From: Luteimonas suaedae
GTDB lineage: Bacteria; Pseudomonadota; Gammaproteobacteria; Xanthomonadales; Xanthomonadaceae
NCBI RefSeq assembly: GCF_008312895.1
Contig: NZ_VSSP01000015.1
Span: 1-64,000, forward strand
Direction of reading: 5' to 3'
Length of the DNA: 64,000 nucleotides
Both the position numbers and the translations under genes were made by a program. The notes under the pieces are model-generated. The model searched no databases, was not told the origin of the DNA, and was given only the letters and a program-made list of their open reading frames with translations. The stretch's first letter is position 1, and the number at the start of each line of letters is the position of its first letter. Below are positions 17,701-26,194 of the stretch, one piece after another.

Positions 17701-18674
17701 CCGAAGCGCCGCTGGCCGAGCAGTTCCTGGCGCGGCTGCAGTACGGCTACGGCGGCGACGACTGGGGCACCGGCGGCGGCGCGCTCGGCAACCTGCTGGC
17801 CGACCAGCTCGCCGGCACCGACGGCGTGGTGCTGCCGCGCTCGTCCAACGTCTACGGCGTGCTCAACACCGACCACGTGTTCGAGTACATGGGCGGACTG
17901 TCGATGGCCATGCGCCACATCGACGGCAGCAGCCCGGCGCTGTACCTCAGCGACCTGCGTACGGGGGCGCCGCGCACCACCACCGCCGCCGAGTTCCTCG
18001 CCACTGAACTGCGCAGCCGCTACCTCAACCCGCAGTGGATCGGCGCAATGCAGCAGGAAGGCTACGCCGGCACCCTGCAGGTGCTCGACGTCGCCAACAA
18101 CCTGTTCGGCTGGCAGGCCACCGCGCCCGGCACCGTGCGCGCCGACCAGTGGCAGGCGCTGCACGACACCTACGTGCGCGACGCGCGCGGACTCGGTGTC
18201 GACGCCTGGTTCGAGCGCCACAACCCGACCGCACAGGCGCAGCTGGTCGAGCGGATGCTGGAGGCGGTGCGCAAGGGCTACTGGGACGCCGACGCGCAGA
18301 CCCGGCGCGAGCTGGCGCAGCGCTGGCAGGCGCTGACCGCCGAGCACGGCGCCGATGCCGGTGCGCAGGCGACCCGCGAGTTCATCGAGCAGGTCGCGTC
18401 CGGTTTCGGTCTGGAGGCGGGGGCGCCGGTGCAGTCCGAGGCGGCCGCAACGCCGCCCGCATCGGCCGATACCGCGATGCCCGAATCCGAATCCCGACCC
18501 GCGGCCGCCGAGGCCGCGCCCGTGCGCGGCCAGGTGATGCAGGAGGTCGAACGCGCGGCGGCGCCCGAACCGCCCTGGCAGGCCTGGCTCGGCGGCCTGC
18601 TGCTGCTCGCCTGCATCGGCCTCGGCGGCTGGCGCCAGGCCCGCATCCCCTCACAGTCCTGGAGTCACCCATGA
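14751..18674 (+). CDS. Exported, membrane-anchored CobN/HmuS-like chelatase subunit
   Basis: 1307 residues of the cobaltochelatase CobN / magnesium-chelatase H family. The family core is clear, for example HFGTHGTQEWLPGKDRGLWA, then FYPYIQDNIGEAMQAKRRGR, and further on VTGSYRDQFDGF. Unlike cytoplasmic CobN it begins with a signal peptide (RWLLVLAVLSAWALPAPAAE) and ends with an Ala/Pro/Glu-rich tail and one membrane helix (WLGGLLLLACIGLGGW), so the catalytic body should lie in the periplasm. HmuS of the hmuRSTUV haem system is the closest known role: removal of metal from a tetrapyrrole. No CobS/CobT ATPase genes are nearby. It starts one base after the receptor stop and overlaps the next gene by four bases. 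Confidence 0.88.
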   Translation: MTRMSRWLLVLAVLSAWALPAPAAEPLRVVVVATDFTLPGKTRKLDRWGRAHGVRVEHLSIDRPPPGGPSEWLAGAGLVILDAPVASHAERVHARMATALAEHGLPWIAVGGGPPASAGLQPGQAQRLAGYYREGGERNFRHMLDWLGRWHRGEASDAVPPPQAMPASGYYHPQAAQPFAELDAYLDWQRARGHGDGARVALVISSHALSSMQLRDIDALIAAGEARGLLPIPLWFERDDPDGLMDGLRDAGIVALVNLTHLGNGEQRRRDFAALDVPALIASTARGVSVDEWRSAASGLSPAAMATLLAVPEGWGMSDPVVLAAVEDGEPVPIPEQVELLADKLAALARLHDTAAADKRLALMFWNYPHGERNLSASQLNLPRSLERVTAALAEAGYPVTAATEQAVIDAGQALLAGWYRPETLPDLLERDLAATLPLAEYERWLRTLPPRQREALREHWGDPADSPAVVTADGAPAFAIPRWQLGELVVLPQPPRATEYGVATHDGAVPPAHAYLAAYLWLRLRHDPHALIHFGTHGTQEWLPGKDRGLWAHDWPSLAIADLPVFYPYIQDNIGEAMQAKRRGRAVTISHQTPAFAPAGLYDELRDLHHLVHEYQMVDEGPVRETAMRRVRDSAIAADMHADIGWSEAAIAADFDGFFAALHDHLHQLARSVVPLGLHVFGVPAAPEHRLSTVMQQLGDDYYAALGLDPQEVFAEDFAQLQASAPYRFLQRYLRAGESPRDIDDPALRALVERAIASDRRLAETGEIEALLAGLRGGFVPPGEGGDPVRNPEVPSGRNLYPFEPDKIPTHAAWQAGGEAFEQLLTAHRQAHGGAAPNKLTFVMWSVETVRHLGVVEAQVLHAAGLRPVWGRGGEVERIEVVPRAELGRPRIDVVVQVTGSYRDQFDGFMRKLDTALQQLSVLDEPGNTIAANSRRIAASLAERGVDAERAATLSRLRLFGNAPGDYGTDLADAVLDSTAWETEAPLAEQFLARLQYGYGGDDWGTGGGALGNLLADQLAGTDGVVLPRSSNVYGVLNTDHVFEYMGGLSMAMRHIDGSSPALYLSDLRTGAPRTTTAAEFLATELRSRYLNPQWIGAMQQEGYAGTLQVLDVANNLFGWQATAPGTVRADQWQALHDTYVRDARGLGVDAWFERHNPTAQAQLVERMLEAVRKGYWDADAQTRRELAQRWQALTAEHGADAGAQATREFIEQVASGFGLEAGAPVQSEAAATPPASADTAMPESESRPAAAEAAPVRGQVMQEVERAAAPEPPWQAWLGGLLLLACIGLGGWRQARIPSQSWSHP

Positions 18675-19162
18675 ACGGTTTCGAATCCGCCCTGTACCAG
18701 ATCGCGCACGTGTTCCTGATCCCGGTGCTGGTGCTGGTCGTGCTGGCGCTGGTCTACACCTTCTTCGCCCTCGGCGGCTTTCTGGTCGAGGCCTGGCAGC
18801 GTCGCGACCGCGGCTACCGCTCGCCACTGGCCGCACATCACGCTGCCACCGGCGCCAGTTCCGCGGAGATGGAGCTCTGGGTCATGCACCGGCTCGAATG
18901 GCTGCGCATCACCGCGCGCAGCGCGCCGATGCTGGGCCTGGTCGCCACCATGATCCCGATGGGCCCGGCGCTGCTGGCGCTGACCCGCAACGATGCCGCC
19001 AGCGTCGGCGAGAACCTGGTGGTCGCGTTCTCCTCGGTGATCCTGGCCCTGATCAGCGCCTCGATCGCGTTCCTGGTCCTGACCGTGCGCCGACGCTGGC
19101 TGCTGCAGGAGCTGGTGGCGATCGAGCGCGCGCAGGCGCTACAGGGTGGAGCGGCGGCCTGA
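18671..19162 (+). CDS. MotA/TolQ/ExbB-like proton channel protein (HmuT-like)
   Basis: 163 residues with three membrane segments (about 12-38, 82-100 and 118-139). The pattern LRITARSAPMLGLVATMIPM is the conserved TolQ/ExbB core, where ExbB has the loop-helix that contacts TonB/TolR. It overlaps the chelatase gene by ATGA at its start, and its own stop TGA shares one base with the next ATG. In hmuRSTU-type clusters an equivalent gene always follows the CobN-like gene. It probably couples proton flow to the chelatase or receptor; the exact role is unproven. Confidence 0.82.
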   Translation: MNGFESALYQIAHVFLIPVLVLVVLALVYTFFALGGFLVEAWQRRDRGYRSPLAAHHAATGASSAEMELWVMHRLEWLRITARSAPMLGLVATMIPMGPALLALTRNDAASVGENLVVAFSSVILALISASIAFLVLTVRRRWLLQELVAIERAQALQGGAAA

Positions 19163-19521
19163 TGCGCTTTCTCGAGACTGACGAGCACGACGATCCGATC
19201 CTGTCGGTGGTCAACCTCGTCGACCTGTTCCTGGTGGTGATCGCGGTGCTGATGATCATCATCGTCAGCAATCCGCTGAACCCGTTCTCCGACAAGACCG
19301 TGGTGGTGGTGGAGAACCCGGGCCAGGCCGACATGCGGATGCTGGTCAAGGACGGCGAGGAGCTGCGCGAGTACGAATCCAGCGGCGAGATCGGCGAGGG
19401 CGAGGGCGTCAAGGCCGGCGTCGCCTACCGCCTCGCCGACGGCCGCATGGTGTACGTGCCGGAAGCGCCGGCCGGCGACGCGGGCGGCGGTGCAGCCTCC
19501 GCCGACGGCGCCGCGCAATAG
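19162..19521 (+). CDS. DUF2149 protein (HmuU-like, ExbD-like topology)
   Basis: 119 residues: short cytoplasmic start MRFLETDEHDDPILSVVNLV, one membrane helix (about 18-40), then a periplasmic domain and a Gly/Ala-rich end. Size and topology resemble ExbD/TolR, and DUF2149 proteins accompany MotA/TolQ/ExbB-like partners in hmu-type clusters. It would form the stator complex with the preceding channel protein. Its first base is the last base of the previous stop codon. Confidence 0.8.
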   Translation: MRFLETDEHDDPILSVVNLVDLFLVVIAVLMIIIVSNPLNPFSDKTVVVVENPGQADMRMLVKDGEELREYESSGEIGEGEGVKAGVAYRLADGRMVYVPEAPAGDAGGGAASADGAAQ

Positions 19522-19555
19522 CGAAGCGTCCGCGTGAGCGGTGGCGCGCGCGCAA

Positions 19556-21685
19556 TTACCGCAGCGCGCGCCAGCGCGCGTACCGCGCGACCTTGTCCGG
19601 CGACGGATCCTCGCGACCGTTCAACCAGAAGTCGAACCAGTCGAGATTGCGTTCGGCCGATTCGCGCTGCAGCTGCGGTGCGGCCAGGTTGTGGCCCGTC
19701 TGCGGATAGATGACGAATTCGGCGGGCATGCCGGCGCGCCGCGCGGCCTTGGGAAAGCCGAGCATGAAGAGCGCGGTGCCGTAGGCGCCGCCCTCGAACA
19801 GGCTGGCGGTCGCGGCGCCGGCGAAGTGCAGGTTGGGGGAGTCGCGCAGGTAGCGCTGCGGCGCCTCGTACAAGCTCGCGCCCAGGATCGCGTCGTGGAT
19901 CTCGCGGTTGGCGTATTCGTTCATCAGCTCGTACATCACCACGCTGCTGGCGGCGCCCTCGGCGAACGAGGCCGCGCGGAAGATGCGCTCGCGTCCCATC
20001 AGCAGCGGCCCGAGATAGGCGCCGTGGCTGTGGCCGGAAATGCCGAGCCGCGCCGGATCCGCGACGCCGGCATCGACCAGCGCCTGCACGCCGGTCGCGA
20101 TGTCCCGCAGCGGCAGGTCGCCGCCGCGCGCGGCGACGTCCATGCCGTAGCTGTGGCTGCCGCCGTAGTTGGGCACGAACACCGCGATGCCGCGCTCGGC
20201 GAGCGCCTCCAGCGGGTGCGGCCAGTAGGCGAAGTAGGCGGCGAAGGCGTCGGGAAACGGAAACGACGGGCCGCCGTGCACATGCGTCACCAGCGGCCAG
20301 GGCGCGCGCCCGCGGTCGTCGTGCGGCGGCTCCAGCAGCCAGCCCGCGATCTCGACCCCGTCGCTGCCGCGCCAGCGCACCTCGCGCGCGCCGAATCGCA
20401 CGCGCGCGGCGACGGCGGCGTTGAAGGCGGTCAGCCGCCGGACGCCGGCGGCGGTGCGGACGTGGATCTCCGGCGGACGGGTCAGGCTCTGGTTGACGAA
20501 CGCGACGATGGAGCGATCGGCGGAGAAGCGGAACAGCTCACTGCTGCCGTCGAGGCCGGCGACGGCATCGGCGGGCCGCCGGCCGTCGGGATCGACCGCG
20601 AACAGCGAGCGCACCCCGGCGAACGTGCTCTCCACCAGCAGTTCGCGTTCCGAGGCGACGGTGACGCGCAGGCCGGAGGGATAGAACTCGCCCGGGTGCC
20701 AGCGCTGCGTCGGCGGCAGCGGCGCCGGATCCACCAGCGCCCAGTCCGGGAACGAATCGCTGACCCACGGGTCGCGTTCGCGGATGCGGCGCAGCAGCAG
20801 CCTGCCGCCGGGCGACCATTCGCCGCCCTCGTAGCGCATCCCCAGTGCGTCACGCGCCGGCGCGGTCGCCTCGGCCACCGCCTCGAAACGGCCCGAGGCA
20901 GCATCGACGACGCCGACGCTGGTGCGGCCGCCGCGCGGCTGCGCCGCGGCGTCGGCGATGTAGACCACCGAGAGCCGGCGTCCGTCGGGCGACCAGGACA
21001 GGCCGCCGACGACCTCGCCGGGCACCTCGACCGCGACGGCGCCGCCCTCGCGCTCCATCAGCCACAGCCGCGGCGCCGGCGCGTCGGCCGTGATGTCCCA
21101 GTGCGGATTGACGAAGTCGTGCGCGCTCAGCGCCTCGCTGTCGACCACGATGCCGGCGTCGTCGTTGCGGAACCGCTCGTACAGCGACGGTGCCGGATCG
21201 GGTCGCGCCCGGGTCAGATAGGCCAGGCGGGCGCCGTCGGCGGATACGCTGAAGCGCTCGATCGGCGCCGCCGCCCGGGTCAGCGGCCGCGTCCGGGTGG
21301 TGGCCGGATCGAAGGCGTGGACCTGGCTGCCGTCCGCGCCGTCGGCGAGGAACGCGAGCTCGCCGGTGCCCGCGATCCAGGCGAAATCGCGGCCGTCGGC
21401 CAGCGCCTTGGGCGTGGTGGCGATATCGGTCTGCAGCGCGTGCAGATGGACCCTGGCGGCGTCCCGCGCCTGCTCCGGCGCGGCCCCGTCCAGCGCGTAC
21501 ACCAGCCACTCGCCGTCGGCGGACAGGGCCAGCTCGGTGACCCGCCGCAGGCGGAAATAGTCGTCGACCGCGAAGCCCGCTGCCCGCTCGCTGGCCGCGG
21601 CATGCGGCGCCGGCATCGCCAGCAGGCAGGTGGCGACCAGGACCAGGCAGGCCGCCGGCATCGCCGTGCGCAGGAATCGGCGCAT
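19556..21685 (-). CDS. Exported S9-family (prolyl oligopeptidase-like) peptidase
   Basis: 709 residues with a signal peptide ending PHAAASE. The N-terminal half is a WD/beta-propeller-like region with repeated DG.W..S motifs; the C-terminal half is an alpha/beta hydrolase. The nucleophile elbow GISGHSHGAY carries Ser553 and the histidine is in PQTGHN (His665). The usual Asp of the triad, expected in a HGxxDD-like segment, is not visible: the matching stretch reads HFAGAATASLFEGG. The enzyme may be altered or use a different acid. The start was placed at MRRFLR because earlier codons overlap the receptor gene. It lies 32 bp downstream of a FecIR-controlled TonB receptor, so it may act on a peptide imported by it. 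Confidence 0.85.
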   Translation of the reverse strand: MRRFLRTAMPAACLVLVATCLLAMPAPHAAASERAAGFAVDDYFRLRRVTELALSADGEWLVYALDGAAPEQARDAARVHLHALQTDIATTPKALADGRDFAWIAGTGELAFLADGADGSQVHAFDPATTRTRPLTRAAAPIERFSVSADGARLAYLTRARPDPAPSLYERFRNDDAGIVVDSEALSAHDFVNPHWDITADAPAPRLWLMEREGGAVAVEVPGEVVGGLSWSPDGRRLSVVYIADAAAQPRGGRTSVGVVDAASGRFEAVAEATAPARDALGMRYEGGEWSPGGRLLLRRIRERDPWVSDSFPDWALVDPAPLPPTQRWHPGEFYPSGLRVTVASERELLVESTFAGVRSLFAVDPDGRRPADAVAGLDGSSELFRFSADRSIVAFVNQSLTRPPEIHVRTAAGVRRLTAFNAAVAARVRFGAREVRWRGSDGVEIAGWLLEPPHDDRGRAPWPLVTHVHGGPSFPFPDAFAAYFAYWPHPLEALAERGIAVFVPNYGGSHSYGMDVAARGGDLPLRDIATGVQALVDAGVADPARLGISGHSHGAYLGPLLMGRERIFRAASFAEGAASSVVMYELMNEYANREIHDAILGASLYEAPQRYLRDSPNLHFAGAATASLFEGGAYGTALFMLGFPKAARRAGMPAEFVIYPQTGHNLAAPQLQRESAERNLDWFDFWLNGREDPSPDKVARYARWRALR

Positions 21686-21717
21686 CGCGGGTCGCGCTGC
21701 CGGGTGGGCGGATCCGG

Positions 21718-24423
21718 CTACCACTGCCGGGCCAGCTGCAGCGAGACGTAGCGGCCGAACGGGCTGGCGTTGGCGGCGTCGTACAGCACGCCCATCAGGC
21801 TGTCGCCGAACCGCGGCGGGTCGCGGTCCAGCAGGTTCTTGACGCTGAGCGTGGCGCTGACGCCGGCAAGCGCGCCGTCGCCGTAGGCGCTGCCGTCGTA
21901 GCGCAGCGACAGGTCCACGGTCGTCCAGGAACCCATGCGCGAGGGCGGCGTGGAGAACGGGTTGCGGTAGTCGCCGACGTAATTGGCGTACAGGCTGGCG
22001 CCGTAGGCGCCGCGCATCCAGCCGAGTCGGGCGCGGGCGCGGGTGTCGGCGGGCTTGCCGACCTCGTTCAACAGGTCGAAGGCCGGGCTACGCGCGGTGA
22101 CGCGGCGGGTGTGGTCGAGCGTATAGGTCAGGTTGAGCTCGAGGCTCAGCTCGCCGATGCCGGTATCGAACGCGCCGTCCAGGCCCAGGTCGAGCGCACG
22201 CATCGTCTCGACGGCGACGTTGCCGAGCCGGTTGTCGAACAGCACCAGGTCCGGGAACACCTCGAGGATGTCCTGCGTCGCCGGGTCGAACGCGGTGCCG
22301 GTTTCATTGCTGATGAAGCCGTCCTCGTCCAGCGCCAGCGCGGCCGCGGCCAGGTCGGCGCCGGGCGCGAAGACGATCAGGCCGGGATAGCGGTCGGCGC
22401 GCTCGAGCACCAGCTCGCGATCGGCGTTGACGCTGGGCTGCTCGATCCTGCCGTCGTACTTCACCTCGAAGTACGAGACCGAGGTCTTCAGCCAGCACGC
22501 GAACGGCGGCAGGTAGTCGAAGCCGAGGCTCCAGGTCTCGGCCTCCTCCGGCTGCAGCGTCGCGCCGGTGCCCTGGGTGAACAGCACCGGCACGCTGGCG
22601 CCGGGGCGCGCGGGATCGGACACCAGCTCCAGGAATGCCTCCGTCGATGGCTGCAGCTCGACCAGCGCCGGCGCCCGGAACGCGGTGGAATAGGCGCCGC
22701 GCAGGGTGAAATTGGCGCTCGGCGCCCAGGTGATGCCCGCCTGCGGGTTGAAGGTGCCGCCGAAATCGTCGTACTCGTCGTAGCGGCCGGCCAGCGACAT
22801 TTCCAGCTGCCGCAGGCCGGGGCGGTCGCCGTCGCGGACGATCGGCAGCACCACCTCGGCGAACGCCGAGTTCACGCGGCGGTCGCCGTCGAAGCCGGTC
22901 TCGCCGTCGACGGTGCGCGCGTAGCCGTCGCGGCGATGCTCCACGCCGAACGCGGCGCGCGGCACGATGCCGCCGAATGCGCCCAGCGGGCCGTCGGCCA
23001 CCGCGGTGAAGCTGGACAGCGTGGAGCGGCTGTCGCTGCGCGAGGCGTCCTCGAAGGCGAAGCCGCCCAGGTCGATGAACAGCTCGGTGTCGTTGGCGTT
23101 CTCGGCCACGCTGGTGCCGGCGGACACGTCCAGCAGCCAGTCGTCGCCGAGCCCGATCCGGGCCCCGGCCGAGGCGCTGTAGCTGTCGTTGACGTTGCGG
23201 GCGTCGGTGTAGCTGTCCTCGTCGGCGCCGAGGAAATAGCGCAGCGCACGATCCTCGAATTTCTTGCGGGTGTACAGGGCGTCGGCGTACAGCTCCACCG
23301 CGTCGGTGAGCGAGAACCGGCCCGAGGCGAAGCCGGAGTGGCGCCAGGTGTCGGCCTGGGCGTTCAGGCTCAGCTGGGTCATGTCGATCTCGGGATTGTT
23401 GTGCAGCGAGAGCAGCCCGGCATCGGCCAGGTCCAGTGCCCGGTCGCGGCCGTAGTCGTAGGCGACCACGAACCCGCCGCGCTCGCGGTCGATGCCGGCG
23501 ATCTGGCTGAACTGCAGCCGTTCGCCGCCCGCGTCGGCGGCGCCGAAGCCGAGCCGGGTCTCGGCGCCGCTGAAGTCGCGCCGGGTGATGAGGTTGACCA
23601 CGCCGGCGACGGCGTCGGCGCCGTACACCGCCGAGCGCCCGCCGGTGACCACTTCGACGCCCTCGATCACCGACAGCGGCACCGTGGAGACGTCGAACAC
23701 GCGCCCGCCGATGCTGCCGGCGCGGCGGGTGCCGTTGACCAGGGTGAGGGTGGACTGCGCGCCGAGCCCGCGCAGGTCGACCGCCACCGCGCGCGAATTG
23801 TTCAGCCCGCGCAGCTGCGAGCCGCCTTCGTTGGCGAAGCGGCCGTCGGGCGTGACCTCGGCGAAGTTCTGCGGCAGGTGCTCGAACACTTCCTCCAGCG
23901 AATTCTGCCCGGCGTTCCGGAAGTCCTCGCGATCCAGGTGGATGACCGGCGCCGCCACGTTCACCCCGCGCAGGCGCGTGCCGGTGACCACCACGTCCTC
24001 GAGGGTGGACAGGTCGTCGTCGGCCGGCGGCGGCGGTTGCGCCGCCGGATCCTCGATCAGCAGCACGCCGGCCGCGCTCCTGCGGGCCGACAGCCCGGTG
24101 CCGCGCAGCAGCAGGCGCACCGCGGCGTCGGGATCGTGGCGCCCGGACAACGCCGCGCTGGTCCTGCCGCGGACCACGGCGCCGTCGAACACCACCTGCT
24201 CGCGCGCGGCGTCGGCGAACGCGCGCAGCGCCGCGCCCAGCTCCTGTTCCGGAATGTCGAACGCGTACACGGCCCGGCCGGCGGAGGCTTGCGGCGGCTC
24301 GCGCTGCTGCGCCGCGGCCAGGTGCGGCGCGGCCAGCGCCAGCAGGATGGCGACCGTGCAACGCTTGCGGACGATGCGACGACCCGCGCCGGACGACGGG
24401 CTGGATGACGGGCTGAACGACAT
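21718..24423 (-). CDS. TonB-dependent receptor with STN domain
   Basis: 901-residue outer-membrane transporter. The ATG at MSFSPSSS has a strong GGGAGGGG site. A long n-region leads into the signal peptide (VAILLALAAPHLAAAQQ). The STN domain (about 50-110, YAFDIPEQELGAALRAFADA) marks it as a transducer for FecIR signalling. The plug follows (DVVVTGTRLRGV, AVAVDLRGLGAQSTLTLVNG), then a barrel ending LARQW. It is the target gene of the sigma/anti-sigma pair just upstream on the same strand. The pairing with an S9 peptidase downstream suggests a peptidic ligand, which is inference. Confidence 0.92.
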   Translation of the reverse strand: MSFSPSSSPSSGAGRRIVRKRCTVAILLALAAPHLAAAQQREPPQASAGRAVYAFDIPEQELGAALRAFADAAREQVVFDGAVVRGRTSAALSGRHDPDAAVRLLLRGTGLSARRSAAGVLLIEDPAAQPPPPADDDLSTLEDVVVTGTRLRGVNVAAPVIHLDREDFRNAGQNSLEEVFEHLPQNFAEVTPDGRFANEGGSQLRGLNNSRAVAVDLRGLGAQSTLTLVNGTRRAGSIGGRVFDVSTVPLSVIEGVEVVTGGRSAVYGADAVAGVVNLITRRDFSGAETRLGFGAADAGGERLQFSQIAGIDRERGGFVVAYDYGRDRALDLADAGLLSLHNNPEIDMTQLSLNAQADTWRHSGFASGRFSLTDAVELYADALYTRKKFEDRALRYFLGADEDSYTDARNVNDSYSASAGARIGLGDDWLLDVSAGTSVAENANDTELFIDLGGFAFEDASRSDSRSTLSSFTAVADGPLGAFGGIVPRAAFGVEHRRDGYARTVDGETGFDGDRRVNSAFAEVVLPIVRDGDRPGLRQLEMSLAGRYDEYDDFGGTFNPQAGITWAPSANFTLRGAYSTAFRAPALVELQPSTEAFLELVSDPARPGASVPVLFTQGTGATLQPEEAETWSLGFDYLPPFACWLKTSVSYFEVKYDGRIEQPSVNADRELVLERADRYPGLIVFAPGADLAAAALALDEDGFISNETGTAFDPATQDILEVFPDLVLFDNRLGNVAVETMRALDLGLDGAFDTGIGELSLELNLTYTLDHTRRVTARSPAFDLLNEVGKPADTRARARLGWMRGAYGASLYANYVGDYRNPFSTPPSRMGSWTTVDLSLRYDGSAYGDGALAGVSATLSVKNLLDRDPPRFGDSLMGVLYDAANASPFGRYVSLQLARQW

Positions 24424-24454
24424 GGGATTTCCCCTCCCGGTCATGCGGATGGAT

Positions 24455-24468
24455 GACCTGTGCAGGTC
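24455..24468. promoter_or_regulatory. Perfect inverted repeat before the second receptor gene
   Basis: GACCTG-TG-CAGGTC lies about 30 bp upstream of the receptor start, in the 69-bp gap after the anti-sigma gene. A further imperfect hairpin (around GCACCAGTGC) lies directly beside it. It could be an operator or an mRNA hairpin; nothing more can be said. Confidence 0.3.
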
Positions 24469-24492
24469 AAGACGCACCAGTGCGCGTGTCTT

Positions 24493-25554
24493 TCACCTGG
24501 AAGGCGGTGGATCCGCATCGCGGAGGGCGAAGAAGGTGCGTCGCCCGTCCCGCTGGCGCACCGTCACCGGGAACACCTCGGTCACCGCCTCGACGAAGGC
24601 GTCGGTGTCGCGCGCGGTGAACACGCCGTCGATGCGCACGGCCGCGGCCGCCGCGTCGCCGACGGCGAGCGCGTCGTCGGTATGGCGATTGACACGCTCG
24701 ACCGCCGAGGCCAGCGGCTCGTCGACGAACACCAGCTGCCCGGCTTCCCACGCCAGCGAGCGCTGCGGATCGGCATCGGCGATCCTGGCCGCGGGCGCGT
24801 CGATGGCGGCGATCAGCTCGCGGCCCGGCAACAGCAGCGTCCGGTCCGGCGCCGGCGTTTCCGGGTCCAGGCGCACCGGCTCCGGGGGCGCGCCGCGCGC
24901 CGGCGCGTCGAACACCGCGACCCGCCCCTCGTACAGGATCACCCGCACATCGCGCTGCAGCAGCTCGACGCTGAAGGCGGTGCCGGTCGCGACCACGGTC
25001 TTGGTGGCGGCAGTGACGGTGAACGCGCGCTCCGGGTCCTTGGCGACCTCGAACTTGGCGCGGCCGCGGAGCAGGCGCAGCGCGCGCCGGTCGCGCGACC
25101 ACGACACGCGGACGCGGGTGTCGGCATCGAGCGAGAGTTCGGAGCCGTCGCGCAGCACCACTTGGCGGCGCTCGCCGGCGCGGGTGTCGTAGGTCTCCGG
25201 CCAGCGGCCGAGGCCGCCGGCGAGCAGCGCCAGCAGCAATGTCGCCGCGAGCGCCGCCGCGATCGCGCCGGGCACCGGCACCCGCCAGGCCCAGCGTCGC
25301 CGCTGGGCGCGCCGGAATCCGGCCAGCGCCGCGCCGCGCATCGCCAGCAGCCCCGGGGACAGGCCGGCCTCGCCGACGGTGGCCCAGGCGTCCCCGGCGC
25401 GGCCGAAGGCGGCGCGGTTGGCCGGGTCGGCGTCCAGCCACTGCGCCAGGCGCTGCCGTTCCTCCGTCGTTAGCGGACGTTCCGCCATGCGCAGCTGCCA
25501 GGCGATCGCGCGCCGCGCCGCCGGATCGTCGTGGACCGGGTGCGGCGTCTTCAT
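24493..25554 (-). CDS. FecR-like anti-sigma factor/sigma regulator
   Basis: 353 residues: DUF4880 region (about 12-55, with AWQLRMAERPLTTEERQRLA), a membrane helix at about 95-115, a periplasmic FecR domain (about 122-220, with RLLRGRAKFEVAKDPERAFT and TAFSVELLQRDVRVILYEG) and the C-terminal DUF4974-like part. It overlaps the sigma factor gene by four bases and is followed by the STN-type receptor, giving the complete FecI-FecR-receptor order. Confidence 0.9.
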   Translation of the reverse strand: MKTPHPVHDDPAARRAIAWQLRMAERPLTTEERQRLAQWLDADPANRAAFGRAGDAWATVGEAGLSPGLLAMRGAALAGFRRAQRRRWAWRVPVPGAIAAALAATLLLALLAGGLGRWPETYDTRAGERRQVVLRDGSELSLDADTRVRVSWSRDRRALRLLRGRAKFEVAKDPERAFTVTAATKTVVATGTAFSVELLQRDVRVILYEGRVAVFDAPARGAPPEPVRLDPETPAPDRTLLLPGRELIAAIDAPAARIADADPQRSLAWEAGQLVFVDEPLASAVERVNRHTDDALAVGDAAAAAVRIDGVFTARDTDAFVEAVTEVFPVTVRQRDGRRTFFALRDADPPPSR

Positions 25555-26105
25555 GCGTCCTTCCCCAGCCGGTCCATCAGGTGCGCCATCGCGCGGAACA
25601 GGTGCTTGTCGACCGCGCTGCCGGAAATGCCGAAGGCCTCGGCGATCGCGCGCTTGTCGACGTTCTCGAGCCGGTAGAGCACGAAGATGGTGCGGGTCCG
25701 CTCGGGCAGTTCACGCAATCCCCGTTCCACCAGCGCCAGCGATTCGCGGTCGGCCGAGAAGCGCGCCGGATCGAGCGTGTCGATCCCGGCCTCGTCCTCC
25801 AGGCTGACCCGCGCGCGGTGGTCCGCGCGCACCTTGTTGCGGCGCCCGCGGTCGCGCAGCAGGTTGGCGGCGACGTGGAAGACGTAGCCGTCGCGGGATT
25901 TCAGCTGCCCCAGGTCGATCGTCGCCAGCCGCACGAACACCTCCTGGGTCAGGTCCTCGGCCTCGGCATGGCTGGCTGCCCGGCGCAGGAAATAGGCCAT
26001 CAGCGCCGGCCGGTAGTGCCGGCTCAGCCGCGAGAGTTCGTTTTCCGGCTCCGGACGCACCCGTTGCTCATCCACGAAAGAGGGTCGGTACCGTACAAGA
26101 CGCAC
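25551..26105 (-). CDS. FecI-like ECF sigma factor
   Basis: 184 residues with region 2 (HAEAEDLTQEVFVRLA and GYVFHVAANLLRDRGRR) and region 4 (ELPERTRTIFVLYRLENVDK, AIAEAFGISGSAVDKHLFRA). The first in-frame start is a GTG; another GTG ten codons later is possible. It heads the second FecIR-receptor operon. Differences in region 4 from the sigma factor at 6.2 kb suggest that the two sets recognise different promoters. Confidence 0.88.
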   Translation of the reverse strand: MRLVRYRPSFVDEQRVRPEPENELSRLSRHYRPALMAYFLRRAASHAEAEDLTQEVFVRLATIDLGQLKSRDGYVFHVAANLLRDRGRRNKVRADHRARVSLEDEAGIDTLDPARFSADRESLALVERGLRELPERTRTIFVLYRLENVDKRAIAEAFGISGSAVDKHLFRAMAHLMDRLGKDA

Positions 26106-26194
26106 TAGCGGCGAAAGTATGCATCCGGGGCGCCACGACCCGGCGGCCGGCAGGCGATGCGAGGCGGGACCGGATGCGGGAGGTGCGGGTCCGC

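Noticed and set aside
14658-18347. Very long antisense frames opposite the chelatase and other genes
   Set aside because: High-GC shadow frames; their translations lack any domain and the real genes on the other strand are certain.
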